A stretch of 64,000 bases of DNA from Owenia fusiformis (GCA_903813345.2 CAIIXF020000004.1:14515196-14579195), one strand, 5' to 3'. Shown: positions 36,450 to 49,421, numbered from the stretch's first letter. Notes: generated by a model not told the origin, from the sequence alone. Numbers and translations are program-made.

Positions 36450-38707
36450 AAAGGACGGGTGTCATTAAGGGCCCTTTTTAGCCCCCAAGGATATCTGATA
36501 ATAATGCATATCATATTGAAGAAAAATCATTTGTGCTTTATAAAAATACAATTTCAGCGAATTTTGACCTTTGATGTTCACACAACAGTCATTTAAAGAT
36601 CATATACCATTTTGGGTGTTTTTACAAAAAATTCTTTATTTATTGTTGTCTAAGTAAATAGTATATAAATATTAACCAATTTAAATATATTAAAATGTAA
36701 TATATGAAATACTGAAGAAAAGATACGATTAAAATTATTTTCATGGAAAAGCACATAGGGCAATATTGACAAAATGCAAATGCTATTTTGGTAGGTTCTG
36801 GGCAAGCAATGGGTACATTTCAACTGTGACTGTAATGGATTACTATTGACTTTTATCAAAATCACAGGGCAACATTTAAGCAACTAAATTTAAGGAAAAT
36901 CAAAGATTTCCTCTCATTTCTAAAACGAGGAACAAAAGCATGAATTCAAGGAAAATAAATGATGGCCTGTGCCAAAATATATAACATATGAGAAAGTTGT
37001 GGCACAGGATATGTATAGGATATCATATGATTTTAAATGATTTTATCTTTATCTCCGATTTGATATCAATATCTTGCCAAGTTAGCATAGCGAATTAGCG
37101 CAGATATTGATATCAATGAGTTGGATTAACACAATATCACGAAAATTCATAGGATGTTCTATTTTTCCCATAGTTCACCTCTAAAACTAAACAAAGCATA
37201 TCAAAACAACATCCATTCATTCATTCATCGTGATGTCATGAAATCACAATGTAACAAAACACATCATATTGTTGGTAGTTTTCAAATCCCTGCCAAAAGG
37301 TGATATCTGTGAAATATTTTCCATATTCCATAGATATCACTTTTTCCGCGCATTTGCAAAATACCATAAATATGTTTTCATGTTACCTAACAGAGCGGAA
37401 CAGAGTTCAACTATGGGATAAAGAATAAAAAATAGGTACATAATTGAATTACCACTCCAAAAATATTAAATATGAGGGTTTAAAGAAAGAATATTAAATA
37501 TGAGATTCAAAAAGACAAGTGGCCTCATGTCTCACATTTCCCAAACCCCAGATCCTCGATGTCATATATACTTGTATACTGTATATCTATGTTATTTTCT
37601 GGGAGGATTAATATGGAGTGTATAGCAATGGTCAATACGATATTTCCAGATGGATATTTTTTCCCTAGAAGCGGAACCCAAACTCAGTCATGACATAGAA
37701 GCTAACTTTTGCAATTAATAGAAACTTGTTTTTTATTATATTTTTGTGTTCTATATTTGAGATGAAATAATATGAGATTCATTTCTACAAGAGGATGGAA
37801 CGAATGTGAACTTGTATATTGAACTATACTCCTTTTCTGAATAAACAGAACAACTTTTTATCCAAGCCAATTAAGAAAACCAAGGCCAATGAGTGTAATT
37901 TATGCCCAGTTAAACTAACACAATAACAACTTTTTGTCTGGACTCACTTATTATGTAAGAATGAATTGTATTACTGTTTACTGCATTAAATGTCAAGTAT
38001 ACTATCTGTGTTTAATTTCAAATGCCTATCTCACTTATCAAAGGTATACAAGAAATCTTATTTTGAAACAAATTCAGCACAACCAAAACCATGTCCACAT
38101 AATATGACAAATCCAAGATGGCTGCCACAATTTTAGATCCATGTACATGTGAAGAAGTTAGAAATACACATGGTCCACAAGTTCCATCCCCAATAAAATG
38201 GGAAGTTTAAGGTTTTCACACATATCAACTCTATTCCTATATACTTTATATTTGTGGTAAGGCTTGTGATCTAGGTAAACTTGGCATGTTCATCTACCTC
38301 CTATCCTCTGAAGCTAAAAAAAGAAATAGTGACTTCAATTGAGAAAAATGAATCTTATGGGCTCCATATACATTGTGAGTGGCTGTACGGCTAAAGTTAG
38401 ATACTCCTGATAATCTGAGATTGAAAATTATGTCAAGTTTAGTCCTCGGCCTCTCATAACGGATAACTTCGAGGTAATTGTGTTGTTACTGCAAAAACCT
38501 CTATTTCTTACAATCTACCATCTTTTGCATCTGTCAAAACCCTTCATTTCATGTTAATTTTCAGACTTTTGCTTGTGCCATCATTAAATATATATATTCA
38601 ACTTGTTATTCAGAATATTTTAAGAACTATTCATGAATTTATTTATTTTCACACTTTTGAAAAAATGACTAAGTCAGAGAATGGCCTCTTAATAGCATGT
38701 CCCCTTT
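36450..38707. mobile_element. 2.26-kb insertion splitting the LINE; imperfect TIRs
   Basis: The LINE reading frame continues cleanly on both sides, so the edges are well placed. The left end reads aaaggacgggtgtcattaag and the complement of the right end aaaggggacatgctattaag, each followed by a GGCC-containing stretch: an imperfect terminal inverted repeat of about 25 bp. The interior is AT-rich with no transposase frame that I recognise. It is probably a non-autonomous or decayed DNA transposon. Confidence 0.55.
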
Positions 38708-38880
38708 AATTAACAAAATCTTTACCCTTAATTTATTTCCACAAAAATAGAAACTTGGTTACATTTTGCCTATTCATAAAAGTGGGGATAAAACTGACGT
38801 CAAAAATTATCGTCCAATTACTCATCTTTGTGTTTTGTCAAAAATAGCTGAACGCATTTTCTCATATGACTAACAAAGAT
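38708..38880 (+). pseudogene. LINE reverse transcriptase fragment (3' part)
   Basis: The frame resumes as SLINKIFTLNLFPQ, has one TAG where a Trp is expected, then ILPIHKSGDKTDVKNYRPI and CVLSKIAERIFS. This is reverse transcriptase directly following the fragment at 35941-36449. The catalytic region and 3' end are missing. Confidence 0.65.
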
Positions 38881-39912
38881 ACAGCCATCTTTACCCCATG
38901 CAAGATATTGCCATCTTTCATCCTAGAAAGTCACACGTGCAAGATGAGATTTACTTGTGACATCACTGGTCTATAAACACCAACAACATGGCAACGGACA
39001 CACCGTTGCTATGAGTATCCATGCTAATTCTACAAAACTAAGATGTGGGGTCATAACAATGGAGCTTTGTTGCCACGTGTATCTATGTATTTTCTCCAAT
39101 ATTGTTATGACGTCATAACAATTGAAAGATGAAGTTCAATTAATTTGAAGCTATCTTCACTCAGTTTTATGATAAAATGGTGAAAATGTGGTATAATACA
39201 GAGTCATATGAGAAAAACTTTCTTGTACTCGTACCTGTGCAATATCGTCCATTCTTGACTCGCTTTGCTAATGTTTCTTTATTTCGTTTTCGAGTGTAGT
39301 ATTGCCATAAATTTATTTGTGCAGACAATAAAATAAAGTGCAAATGGTAAAATGTACTCGAACTTAAACTCAGCATGCATTGTTGATGATGTGACTTTGT
39401 AATTATGTATTGAATTGGTGCATGCAGCATAAATGTAATCCCGTGCTTAACCCGCATTGTCCACATTCATGTATCTAAATGAGGTTGCAAATAACCACAT
39501 GTACGATTGTGTTTTGTTAAGGTAACAATTTTTATTTGGCTATGTATCTTTATGAGAGTTGCAATTATGAAGCTGCAACGGCATAAGCACACCACTTATT
39601 GGTACATACTTTAAAACCTCATCCATGTATAAAGTGCAATTTATGAAATGGGTTGACAATTTTTGTTGTGTAATCAATGGTTATATATGAATCCCTTATT
39701 GATATGTATGTATATGATATGATATATGTATTACATGTATGTAAATTGTATTGCATTAACATTTCAATCCTGTTCACAAACCTACCATGTACTTAATTAA
39801 AATGTTTTAACGATGTATTGTGTATAGTACAGATTGTACAATTGTAATTTAGCGAGTTGAAGACACAAGTTAAAGTGTCGTCATGCCATTTGGTGTCATA
39901 TAAGACACGATT
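38881..39912. other. Intergenic or LINE 5' region, no gene seen
   Basis: Sequence between the broken LINE and the L1-like element. It may contain the decayed 5' UTR and ORF1 of the latter, but no frame is recognisable. A short near-palindrome (ttgttatgacgtcataacaa) occurs at about 39101-39120. Confidence 0.35.
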
Positions 39913-40164
39913 TTGCAGTTTGTTTTGTTTTGTTTTTTTGTTTCGTATTCATTGTTTCTTTTTAAACAAACCTGTATATATTTAAATATCTCATCCTCAG
40001 GCGGAAACCGAAAATCTTTCCAGTCAACATACACCATGCTCCCATCTGAACTTGATAACACTAACATAATATATATACATGCTCCCCCTAATTCAAATTC
40101 ACATTCAGCTTCAAAGTATAAGGCACTTTGCCAATCTTATCTCGATAAATACGTACCAAAATGA
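39913..40164 (+). pseudogene. Putative C-terminal end of L1-like ORF1
   Basis: An 83-codon open frame ends in TGA at 40162-40164 with the sequence ASKYKALCQSYLDKYVPK. Its last codons overlap the ORF2 start in an ATGA arrangement (ATG at 40161). Position and overlap suggest it is the remaining ORF1 frame; no nucleic-acid-binding motif is visible in this piece. Confidence 0.35.
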
Positions 40165-43100
40165 ATAATTTAAGCATCATCTCCTATAACGTAAGATGTA
40201 TTCGAGATGATTCGAAAAGACAACGCATATTCCATCACCTTTCGGATATGACGCCAGCAATTGTCATGCTTCAAGAAACGCATTCTAACGAAAATGATTT
40301 AAACACGTGGAAAAACAATTGGGGTAATAAAATAATCTTCTCACATGGGCCCAACGATAGCAGAGGGGTAGCAATACTCTTAGATAAAACAATAAATTAT
40401 ACAATTCATGAAAAAATACAAGATAAAAACGGAAGATATATCATTTTAGACATTTCCTTTGATAAAGATCGAGTACCGTTAATTAATTTATATGCTCCAA
40501 CTCAGAACTATGAAAATAAGCAAAAATCCTTAATAGATGAAATTGAGAACCACATTATAAACATGAATGCTGAAAATATCATTTTTGGAGGCGATTTTAA
40601 CGCAATATTTAATCCACGCTTAGATAAAATGGGAGGGGAAAATGATAAAGTGACCACATATGTCAAGAAAATTGAAACCTTTATGAGTACCTTTGATTTG
40701 ACCGACATTTTTAGAACGGCATATCCTGATTTAAAACGTTATACATGGAGACAAAAACGCCCCTTTTGACAATCAAGACTTGATTACTTTTTAATCTCTA
40801 CCCATTTACTCAATCAATTTGATGATATCAAGACTCTACCTGGACTTTTATCAGATCACAGCATTTTAAGGTGACAATTTTCTGAAGTTAATAAAGAAAG
40901 GGGGAGGGGTTTATGGAAATTCAATAATAACTTATTAAACGACTTGGAATTTGCTACCAAAATTCGCGATTGTATAGCTGAATCAAAATTAAAGCATGGT
41001 TACTTAGAAAATAAAGGTCTGCTATGAGAAATGGTCAAATTAGACATAAGGTCCACAATAATTTCACACTCCATTTACAAATCCAAAATACGTAAGAAAA
41101 CTGACAATGAATTAAAAATGAAATTATCCAATTTAGAAATCAAAATAAATCAGGATAGCGTAACGGAAGCAACGAAAAACGACTACTTTAATACAAAATT
41201 AGAAATTGAAAATTCAAACAAGAATGAAACATTAGCCGCTACTGTCCGATCCAAAACTAAATGGTATGAAAATGGTGAACAAAATAGCAAATTTTTCTTT
41301 AGAACATCGTAACTATATAAATAAAACAGTCAAAAACTACAAGCTGACAATGGTACAATTATTCACGACCCAAAGGAAATCTTAAAAAAAGAAAAACGGT
41401 TTTACAAAAATGTATACACAGAAAAATTGAACGATGGAGACCTCTTAAATAACATTGATAATTTTGTACGCGGTTTGAATATTCCAAAGCTAAATGAAAA
41501 TGAAAAGTTATCTTGTGAAGGGTTACTAACAGTTGAGGAATGCGTTAAATCCCTTAAAAATATGCCAAATGATAAATCGCCCGGCACTGATGGCTTCACA
41601 ACAAATTTTTACAAGTTCTTCTGGATTAATGTTAAAGATTTAGTCGTAGACAGTTTAAACTATGCTTTTGAATCTGGAGAGCTATCAATTTCCCAAAAGC
41701 AAGGCGTCATCACCTTAATTCCGAAAAAAGACAAAATTAGATTATTCCTTAAAAATTGGAGGCCAATTACTCTATTATACACCGACTATAAAATAGGTAC
41801 TAAATCAATCACGAATAGGATATGTAAAACTTTAACATCTATAGTTAACGCCGACCAATCTGCTTATGTAACGGACCGATACATAGGGGAACATATTAGA
41901 CTTATAGAAGATGTCTTAGAATTCACTGACCAAGGTTACATCCCTGGCTTACTTCTTCAAATTGATTTCGAAAAAGCATTTGATTCAGTAAACTGGAATT
42001 TTATTGAGAAAGCTCTTACATTATTCAATTTTGGCGGGACACTAATTAAATGGGTAAAAAACTTTTACAAAAATGCTCGAACATGTATAACAAATAATGG
42101 GTATCAATCAACTATGTTTTCACCATCCAGGGGAGTCCGTCAAGGATGCCCCATATCGGCATACCTTTTCATAATCGTAGCGGAAATATTAGCCATATCT
42201 ATTAGACAAAATAACGAAATTGGAGGCATTCTCTTAAATAATACCGAAGTAAAAATTTCAATGTTTGCTGATGATACAACTTTTTTCATGAACTCCATAG
42301 CATCAACCGAAAGAGCCCTTCAGATTTTAAGAACCTTTTCAGAAATTTCTGGCCTTGAGCCCAACCTTAAAAAAACAGAAGGTAGATGGTTAGGACAATT
42401 TAAAACAAATCCTCCACAAATTGTACCCAAAAGTCTTGTATCGGAAATTAAAATTAACAATGAATCTTTCTACACACTCGGAGTGTGGTTTAGCCATAAT
42501 ATAGATGAACGGAACGATCGTAATTTTTCCCCTAAAATCAAAGCTATAGAAAACTTATTTAAAATACGGGAATGGAGGAATCTTAGCCTAATAGGGAAAA
42601 ATGTGCTCATTAAAGCTCTAGTCATTTCAAAATTTACTTACTTAGCATCAATAATACTTGTACCAAAGCACATCATCAATAAAGTTCAAAACATCATTAA
42701 CAATTTTCTGTGGAACAAAAAACCTCCACTTATCAGTAATTTAATAACTATAGGCAAAATAGAAAAAGGTGGGATCAAAAGTTTACATTTACAGTCGCAA
42801 ATAAAAGCATTACAATGGGTAAAAAGGTTATTCCAAAGCAAATCTTGCAAATGGAAACAATATTTTTACAGTTTCTTTCTAAATCTACAGCCTGAGGCAA
42901 TCTTTCAATCTAAATTTCCAGTAGAAACCTTGGCTAGATTGCCACCTTTTTACTTCAGTATTATGGAAACATGGAGATCTTTACATAATAAAGAGCCATA
43001 TAATAAGGAACTCGCCTTAAATGAGTATATTTGGAACAATGATTTTATAAAAATTAATAATCGAACAGTGAGTTATGCTAATTGGATAAACAAGGGTATT

Positions 43101-43916
43101 CTTCAAATTAAAGACCTTGTTAACAACAACGAATTCCTGGGATTTAACGAATTTTCTCTTAAATACAACATTAATGCACCCTTCGTTACCTTTTATGGCT
43201 TAATCCACGCAATACCACATACATGGAAACAATTAATTAGAAAAAATCCAAATAATAAGAAACTTAAAAATGAAGAACTTCAAATTAAAGACTGCACAAT
43301 CAATGCCAATGCTATTAAAACTAAAACTATCTATTGGTATCTCATAGAGGATTTATTCAAGGAACCAACTGGTAAGAAATTCCTAACTACAAAGTTTAAT
43401 GTCTCAGAAGAGGAATGGAAACACATTTTCACTTTGCCTTTTAAGACTGTACGTGAACCAAGAATACAATGTTTTTAATACAAACTCATTTTAAATCTAA
43501 CGCCAAACAATAACTTTTTAACTCAAAAGAAGATCAAAAATTCAAATTTGTGCGATATATGCAATAATGACAAAATCGATGATACCATACATTTTTATAT
43601 CGAGTGCCCAAACTCTGCCAAGATTTGGGATGAATTCAAAATTTTCTTCAATGTTGATTTAACAAATAAAGATATTATTATAGGAAAATTAGATGAAGAA
43701 AACGAGGATAAAACTAAAGCCATAAATTTTTGTATCTTGTATACAAAAAGTCTAATACATAAATCTAGACTGATTAAAACTAAAATCACCTTTATCCAAA
43801 TAAAGGAAATCATAAAATATAACATCAAAGATGAACAAAACATCGCAAATTTAAATAATATGCAAGAAACCTTCAATAAGACTTGGAGATGGGTTATTGA
43901 ACTATTAAGCCAATAA
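40161..43916 (+). pseudogene. L1-like LINE ORF2 (endonuclease and reverse transcriptase)
   Basis: Nearly one frame of about 1250 codons, with a handful of stops (40770, near 40872, near 41025, around 41310, 43476) and one out-of-frame patch near 41300. The APE-type endonuclease has ISYNVRC, QETH, GGDFNAIF, SRLDYFLIS and SDHSI. The reverse transcriptase has KSPGTDGF, NWRPITLL, IDFEKAFDSVNW, GVRQGCPISAY and the catalytic FADD (FADDTTFF). A C-terminal Cys-rich motif (CDICNND..., H.YIECPN) follows. Motif order and the FADD/GVRQGCP forms fit the L1/Tx1 group. The few lesions mean it died recently. Confidence 0.9.
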
Positions 43917-43919
43917 CCC

Positions 43920-45456
43920 TGTATTCTATTTATAAGGCATGGAGTATATATTATAAAACTGTGGTAACCTATATATTATGTTATTAAAGACGATTGTACA
44001 ATTGTGATGTAAACATTTGTAAATTATAATTGTTTGGAAATTCTCTGTACACATGGAGATGAGCTGTTGAAAATAGTATATATTTGTAAAAGGTAAAATA
44101 ATAATTATATCATATATCTAAGGTATGGAGTATATATTATAAAAACATAGTAACCCATATGTTCTTGAAGACTATGGTGCTATTGTGATGTAAACATTTG
44201 TAAATTATATTATTTGGAAATCCTCTGTACATGGAGATGAGCTGTTTCAAAATAGTATCTATTGTAAAATGTTAAATATTTATATGAACATGTATGTACA
44301 GGGTGGGCCAAAAAAAACAATACCCAACTTCAAATCAGGATAAAAATAGTTATGTTCAATATGATACATTGACTTATATATCATTTTAAAGGTAATACAT
44401 TTTCAAACAATTTGGTATATAACACTATGATATAAAATCAATAGTAAAGGTGTATTATACTTATTTTGGAGGCTAGGTCGCTATTTAAGGTCTCTAGATT
44501 TTAGGGAGAAAACAGTCAATCTGTGGAATTATGTAAACTTTTATTCATAGAATATCATTTTGTTAGGTGAATACCTACTTGTATATTTGCATCATTGTGT
44601 GACTAAACTTATTGTTTATGAATTTCAGTGTTGTTTAATAACATTTTACAATTTATTTATTTAAACAATTGCTTAATATGCCCCCCCCCCCCTATGCTTC
44701 AACAAAACGCTTCAAGTAGCAGCGCCATCTTTCAACGGATTTCTGTTGCAATACATTCCAGCACTTTAGGATTCCGGGGTTCAGCTTATCACTACTTTTT
44801 ATTAGATGCTTGTGATTGTACACCATTTCCTGGACCCATTACCATACATGGAGATGGCCCCATGTATGGTAATCCACCACATTAGCATCGGGGCTGCTGG
44901 GTGGCCAAGCATCTGGATCAGTCAAATTGACAACTTGTTCATGAAGGAATGCCAATGTCTCCTTTGATCTATGGGACAAGGCACTGTCTTGTTGAAAAAT
45001 AAAACCCCCACCACATATACGTTTTATGTCTTTTAACATACCTCTTTTGAGTACTTATTGATAGTAAACAATACTGAAATTCATAAACAATAAGTTTAGT
45101 CACAAATGATGCAAATATACAAGCTTGTATTCACCTAACAAAATGATATTCTATGAATAAAAAGTTTACATAAATTCCACAGATTTACTGTTTTCTCCCT
45201 AAAATCTAGAGACCTTAAAAAGCGACCCAGCCTTCCAAATAAGTATAATACACCTTTACTATTGATTTTATGTCATAGTGTTATATACCAAATTGTTTGA
45301 AAATGTATTACCTTTAAAATGATATATAAGTCAATGTACCATATTGAACGTAACTATTTTTATCCTGATTTAAAGTTGGGTATTGGTTTTTTTGGCCCAC
45401 CCTGTATATCATGTATGATGTATGTGTAAGATCCAATAAAAAAAACAAAAAAAAAC
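43920..45456 (+). mobile_element. LINE 3' UTR with tandem repeat, nested mariner and poly(A)
   Basis: After the last ORF2 stop come two copies of a roughly 190-bp unit (ggagtatatattataaaa ... gagatgagctgtt) at about 43938 and 44127. The mariner-like element (44299-45404) interrupts the tail. An A-rich end with aataaaaaaaacaaaa at 45435-45456 closes the element. The nesting order shows that the LINE inserted first. Confidence 0.7.
44299..45404. mobile_element. Mariner-like element with ~340-bp terminal inverted repeats
   Basis: The element is flanked by a TA duplication (44297-44298, 45405-45406) and begins cagggtgggccaaaaaaa. The arms, 44299-44636 and about 45068-45404, are near-perfect inverted copies. 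The centre, on the minus strand (45039-44839), keeps a transposase piece with FQQDSALSH and WPPSSPDANVVDYHTWG, corresponding to the second and third catalytic residues; counted by eye, 37 residues separate the two aspartates (DD37D-like). The first catalytic segment is missing, so this is an internally deleted copy. Confidence 0.85.
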
Positions 45457-45794
45457 ATATGTTTCAAGTATTTTCCAAAGATTCCGTAGACATCATACAG
45501 TTAACGTTCAAAAAATTGCTTCTCTTCAAATCCCAACTAAAATTACATAATTTTCACATAGATCCTGTATTTTACAACCAATGATGGATTGGAATTCCCT
45601 TTCAAAGCCCCTTATAGAAGCTGAGAATTTAAGTATATTTAAGTCAAGCGCAAAGAAAGAGTTATCCAATTCAATTATTCGATCCTCTGAACTTAATATC
45701 TAAAGAAATCAAGAAATTATACTCAACAAGGTTCGTTGTGACTTAAAGTGTGTGGTAATCTATATAGAGTGCGCGATTGTCCGTACTCGGGGAC

Positions 45795-45830
45795 TATAAA
45801 TAGGGCCAACCAAAGTTTGGTTCAGATAGG
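45795..45830 (+). promoter_or_regulatory. TATA box and initiator of the transposase-like gene
   Basis: TATAAATA at 45795-45802 lies 29 bp before the A of a ttcagat initiator (A45824). It is followed by a short leader ending in a consensus donor (aaatctag|gtaagt) at 45888/45889. Element match and spacing are good. Confidence 0.6.
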
Positions 45831-48656
45831 TGTGAGAGGACGGTCGAAACAGTGTGCTAAACATAAATTCGCATGTTTACAAATCTAGGTAAGTAACATA
45901 TTTTATATTGCAAATAATTATTCAAGATGTAACTCGTAAGGTATATTTTTATGTATTGATATAGTGTTGGGTATATATTTTGGATAAACATTGAAAACTT
46001 CCACTGCATTATTTATCACGCCGATACATATAAAATATCAACGTGTTGTGGATGATTGCACACGTAATGATAAGTACATGTGTACGACTTACTGATCCTT
46101 GGCATATGTACAATGTGTATTGCAGAGTGGCGAACTGTACAACTGCTCGAGATATCTAAATGTTTTAATTTTGTTGATAATTATCTTATTATCTGTTGTT
46201 TACAAATACTGATTTATGTTTTGCTCGGTTCACTCCTCAGCATTCTTTCATTGAGATCAAATGATGTAATGGCGGATCTGGGCTAAAGTGCTTTAGGGCC
46301 ACAATTATTGGGGCATTTCTAGGTATTTCTAGGGCATTTAGGGATGCTAAGTTGTATTGCCCCCCTCTCCCTTTTTGATTTCTGGATCTGTCCCTGGGAT
46401 GGGTCATATCAAATTACTTTTTGTGATTCAGTGAAACCTATAAATAAGCTAGCAATACGATTGAAGGACCAAAATGCAATATTGTATGATCATTTTGAGT
46501 GATATCCATTTTATTACGAATGAGCAAAGCGCAAAAACATGTCAGAGAAGCATCAATATATACCCGGGGTGCCAACTATGACGTAAAACGACCATTAATT
46601 TGAATTTTAGACCTACCCGATGTTCGAAAATCAAGGATTGTGAGTGTCATACTGCACCGATTTTCTTCAAATTTGTTTTATACAAAGCAAAACAAAAATG
46701 CCTTTCTGCCGATACATTGCCTTATTGTACAGAGTCTCTCGTTTTTGTGGCATTTTGATCCCCAGCTGACAGAAACGCTTCTCAAAGCTGGGGACCAAGA
46801 CGTCGCTAAAACGAGAGACTCTGTATAACAAAATAATGTACCAACAGAAAGGCATTTTTGTTGTGCTTTGTATAAAACAAATTTGAAGAAAATCGGGCAG
46901 TATGAGACTCACAATCCTTGATTTTCGAACATCGGGTAGGTCTAAAATTCAAATTAACGGTCGTTTTACGTCATAGTTGGCACCCCGTGATATAAGAGGA
47001 AAACAATCACAATTGCAGTTGTTTGTTCTTGCTGTAAATATTATCTAAACTATATGTTGTTACATGTTTCTTTTCAGTATGGCTGCAAAGAATAAAAAGT
47101 TCAAGAAGTTTATCGAACTCTCATTCAACAGTAAGGAGGAGAAGGACAACTTCAACGAGCAATGGAATGGCTTCCGCAAAAAGCGTCCAGATTTGTCTAC
47201 GATTGTGCAAGTTATGTACTATTTCTTATCCCTGGCTGTAAAATGCACAGATACTGGTAATGAAGCTGTTCCTGATGCCAATTTCCACTACAACAGTTTT
47301 GTGAACATTACCAAGGAACAAAGTAAATGTGAACGCTTATTTGTTACGTGTGAGTCGTCCATCAATTCGCTCGTTGGTGCCGTGTACAGCCTTGGTCAAC
47401 GCTGCCATTTTAGTAGAACTGCCATCGTTACTAGATTGGAAGATTTTGCGAACTTTGTGGCCACATTCACAATTTCAAATGGCAAGCACACATTTTTATG
47501 AAAGTCATCGCCTTATATCGAAGGTTGGTCAAAATTTTTCGTGAACGAGAAAATGGCTTGTGGTGTAGTTTGTAGTGGACTTATGTATACTCCATTCACC
47601 AGATTTTTAAATGCTACTACATTAGGAAGCACGAACGAGCGTGTTTATAATGAAACATGCAATCGTTTATCTACGATTATATCCAACGAAGCCAAAGCGT
47701 CTAAAGAAAGAGCGATACAAAATAGTTTAGCAGGCAGTGGGGCGTCTGGGATAACCATGGAAACCGATGCGTGTTTTTCTGCATTCCGCAATGCCAAGAG
47801 GAGTATAACATTTGGCCTTTGCAACGAAACGCATACTGTATTGGCAGATAAGGTGAAATCAACAAATCACGATGACAGTTCTGTCCAACGACATGAAACG
47901 ATTGCAACAAAGGAAATTCTAAATGATTTCAAACAGGAAGGAATTAAAGTTCGTTGCATCGTACACGATTCTAACAATAGCGTGAGCAAGGTCGTAAAAG
48001 ACGATTTTCCAGAAGTAAAGGAACAAAAAGACGTTTGGCATGTGATTAAAAATGTTATGTCATCTTTCAAAAAAATTTCGAAAGGGACAAAGAAAACTGA
48101 AAATATATGTTGGCATGGTCAGCTATTTGATAAATATGATGGAATTAAAAATCACATATGGTACTCCATCATGCACTCAGGAAATGATGAGACTCTACTA
48201 CGAGACAGTCTAGATGCGATCGTGTCACATTACCAAGGATACCACGAAAGTTGCAGGCTTACGAGCCATTGTGTAAGAAACCCAAGATATGCCCCATCTC
48301 GTGTGCTACTTACTGATCCAATTGCAATTGACCTCTTATCGAAATTTGTCCATGACACTTCAATATACAAAAATCCGCATCTCGTACTAGAAGGACTTAG
48401 CACAAGTTACGTTGAAGCGGCAAACAATGCTTTGCGTTCTTTTCTGCCCAAAAGGCATTCCTTTGGTGATACGTCATTTCAAGTCAGGGTTGATTTATTT
48501 ATTTTGCATTGGAATGAAAATGTTAATCGACCATTCAAGAGAGCGGTTGTTCCTCAAAACGAGGGAACTCCAAGAGAAAACAGTGGGCGAAAATATCAAT
48601 CAAAGAAAACATTTCAGTATTTGGAAAAGATTTGGATTAGTTACCTGGAAGCATAG
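45824..48656 (+). CDS. Spliced DDE-transposase-like gene with one in-frame TGA
   Basis: A non-coding exon (45824-45888) is followed by a 1.19-kb intron ending tttcttttcag|T, with the ATG at 47079. The coding exon 47079-48656 is a single frame of 525 codons except for TGA at 47499-47501 (codon 141). Motifs fit an RNase H-like DDE transposase fold: GITMETDAC (D230), CIVHDSNNSV (D297), DVWHVIKN (D318), a HYQGYHESC segment and STSYVEAANN (E446), then HWNENVNRPF. From memory, similar proteins are multicopy in marine invertebrates. No flanking TIRs were found, which favours an immobile or domesticated copy. The TGA implies a pseudogene, an error, or recoding; the rest of the frame is undamaged. Confidence 0.6.
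46567..46986. mobile_element. 420-bp foldback MITE in the first intron
   Basis: The arms of about 200 bp are near-perfect inverted copies: ggggtgccaactatgacgta on the left, and tacgtcatagttggcacccc on the right. The arms meet around ccccagctgac/agctgggga near 46780. It has no coding capacity and lies within the intron of the transposase-like gene. Confidence 0.8.
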
Positions 48657-49156
48657 ATAAATTGTTTTTATTCGTAAACAAACGTCCAGAGAAAATATAT
48701 AAATACGTTGAACATAGATAAAAATGTTTTTATTAACTGTGATATATATGTTTGTTTGACTGGGTACTTTGTATCTGGTTTAGATTACAAAAATACAATA
48801 TTATGTACCCAGAAATACATTCAAAAATTGTATGTAGTGTTATATGTTTCACAGGCACAATAGCAGAGTCTTATGTTTATTTTTGGTAATACAACTTCAA
48901 TATTTTATTCACAATATGAACAAAACCTTTTCTGAATTGAATAGAAATAAATAATTATAGCTTTGTCAATGTTTATTTATATTGTATATGCATCCCCAGT
49001 TCTTCACTGCCATTTGTGACCTTGATATGGCACCCCCTCCACATTTACATGTTACGTGTATGTGCGGCCCTCTAACCAGTACCAAAATGATGAACGTCCA
49101 TTTGCCGATAATCTGAGAGACACATAAATGTATAAATCTGTCGTAACATATCTATT
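48657..49156. other. 3' flank of the transposase-like gene
   Basis: AT-rich sequence. Possible polyadenylation signals (aataaa) occur near 48946. No further coding frame seen. Confidence 0.35.
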
Positions 49157-49421
49157 TTAACAGTGTAAATTATGTGAATTTTCCAAAGATGATAATCCGA
49201 AAAGTCGATGTACCTTTGTAATGCAATCAGGCATTATCTGTCTTAGGAAAATTACATTCGGATGATTCCTGTGTCCAGGTGTCATCGCCCTTTTCTTCGC
49301 GACGTATTCTGGTCTTCGCCACGCTCCTAAGTTTTCCATCAATGACCAGAAACGTTTATACAGCTTTTTTCTCTTGATGCGATTCCTATCTGATGGGTTA
49401 TTTTCATTGTCCAAACCAAGC
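49157..49421 (-). CDS. Possible terminal exon, basic protein of unknown family
   Basis: After a good acceptor (atcggtcgttcccag), a frame of about 87 codons runs to TAA. It contains KLYKRFWSLMENLGAWRRPE and then YVAKKRAMTPGHRN and FLRQIMPDCITKVHRLF. The pattern IMPDCI..V..LF resembles a C-terminal zinc-finger-like segment (P2RX7-type) seen in multicopy invertebrate genes; this is a weak recollection. No upstream exon was identified. Confidence 0.3.

Noticed and set aside
47329-48660. Alternative-frame ORFs inside the transposase-like gene (71, 82, 69 and 67 codons)
   Set aside because: Shadows of the 525-codon frame, which carries the recognisable motifs.
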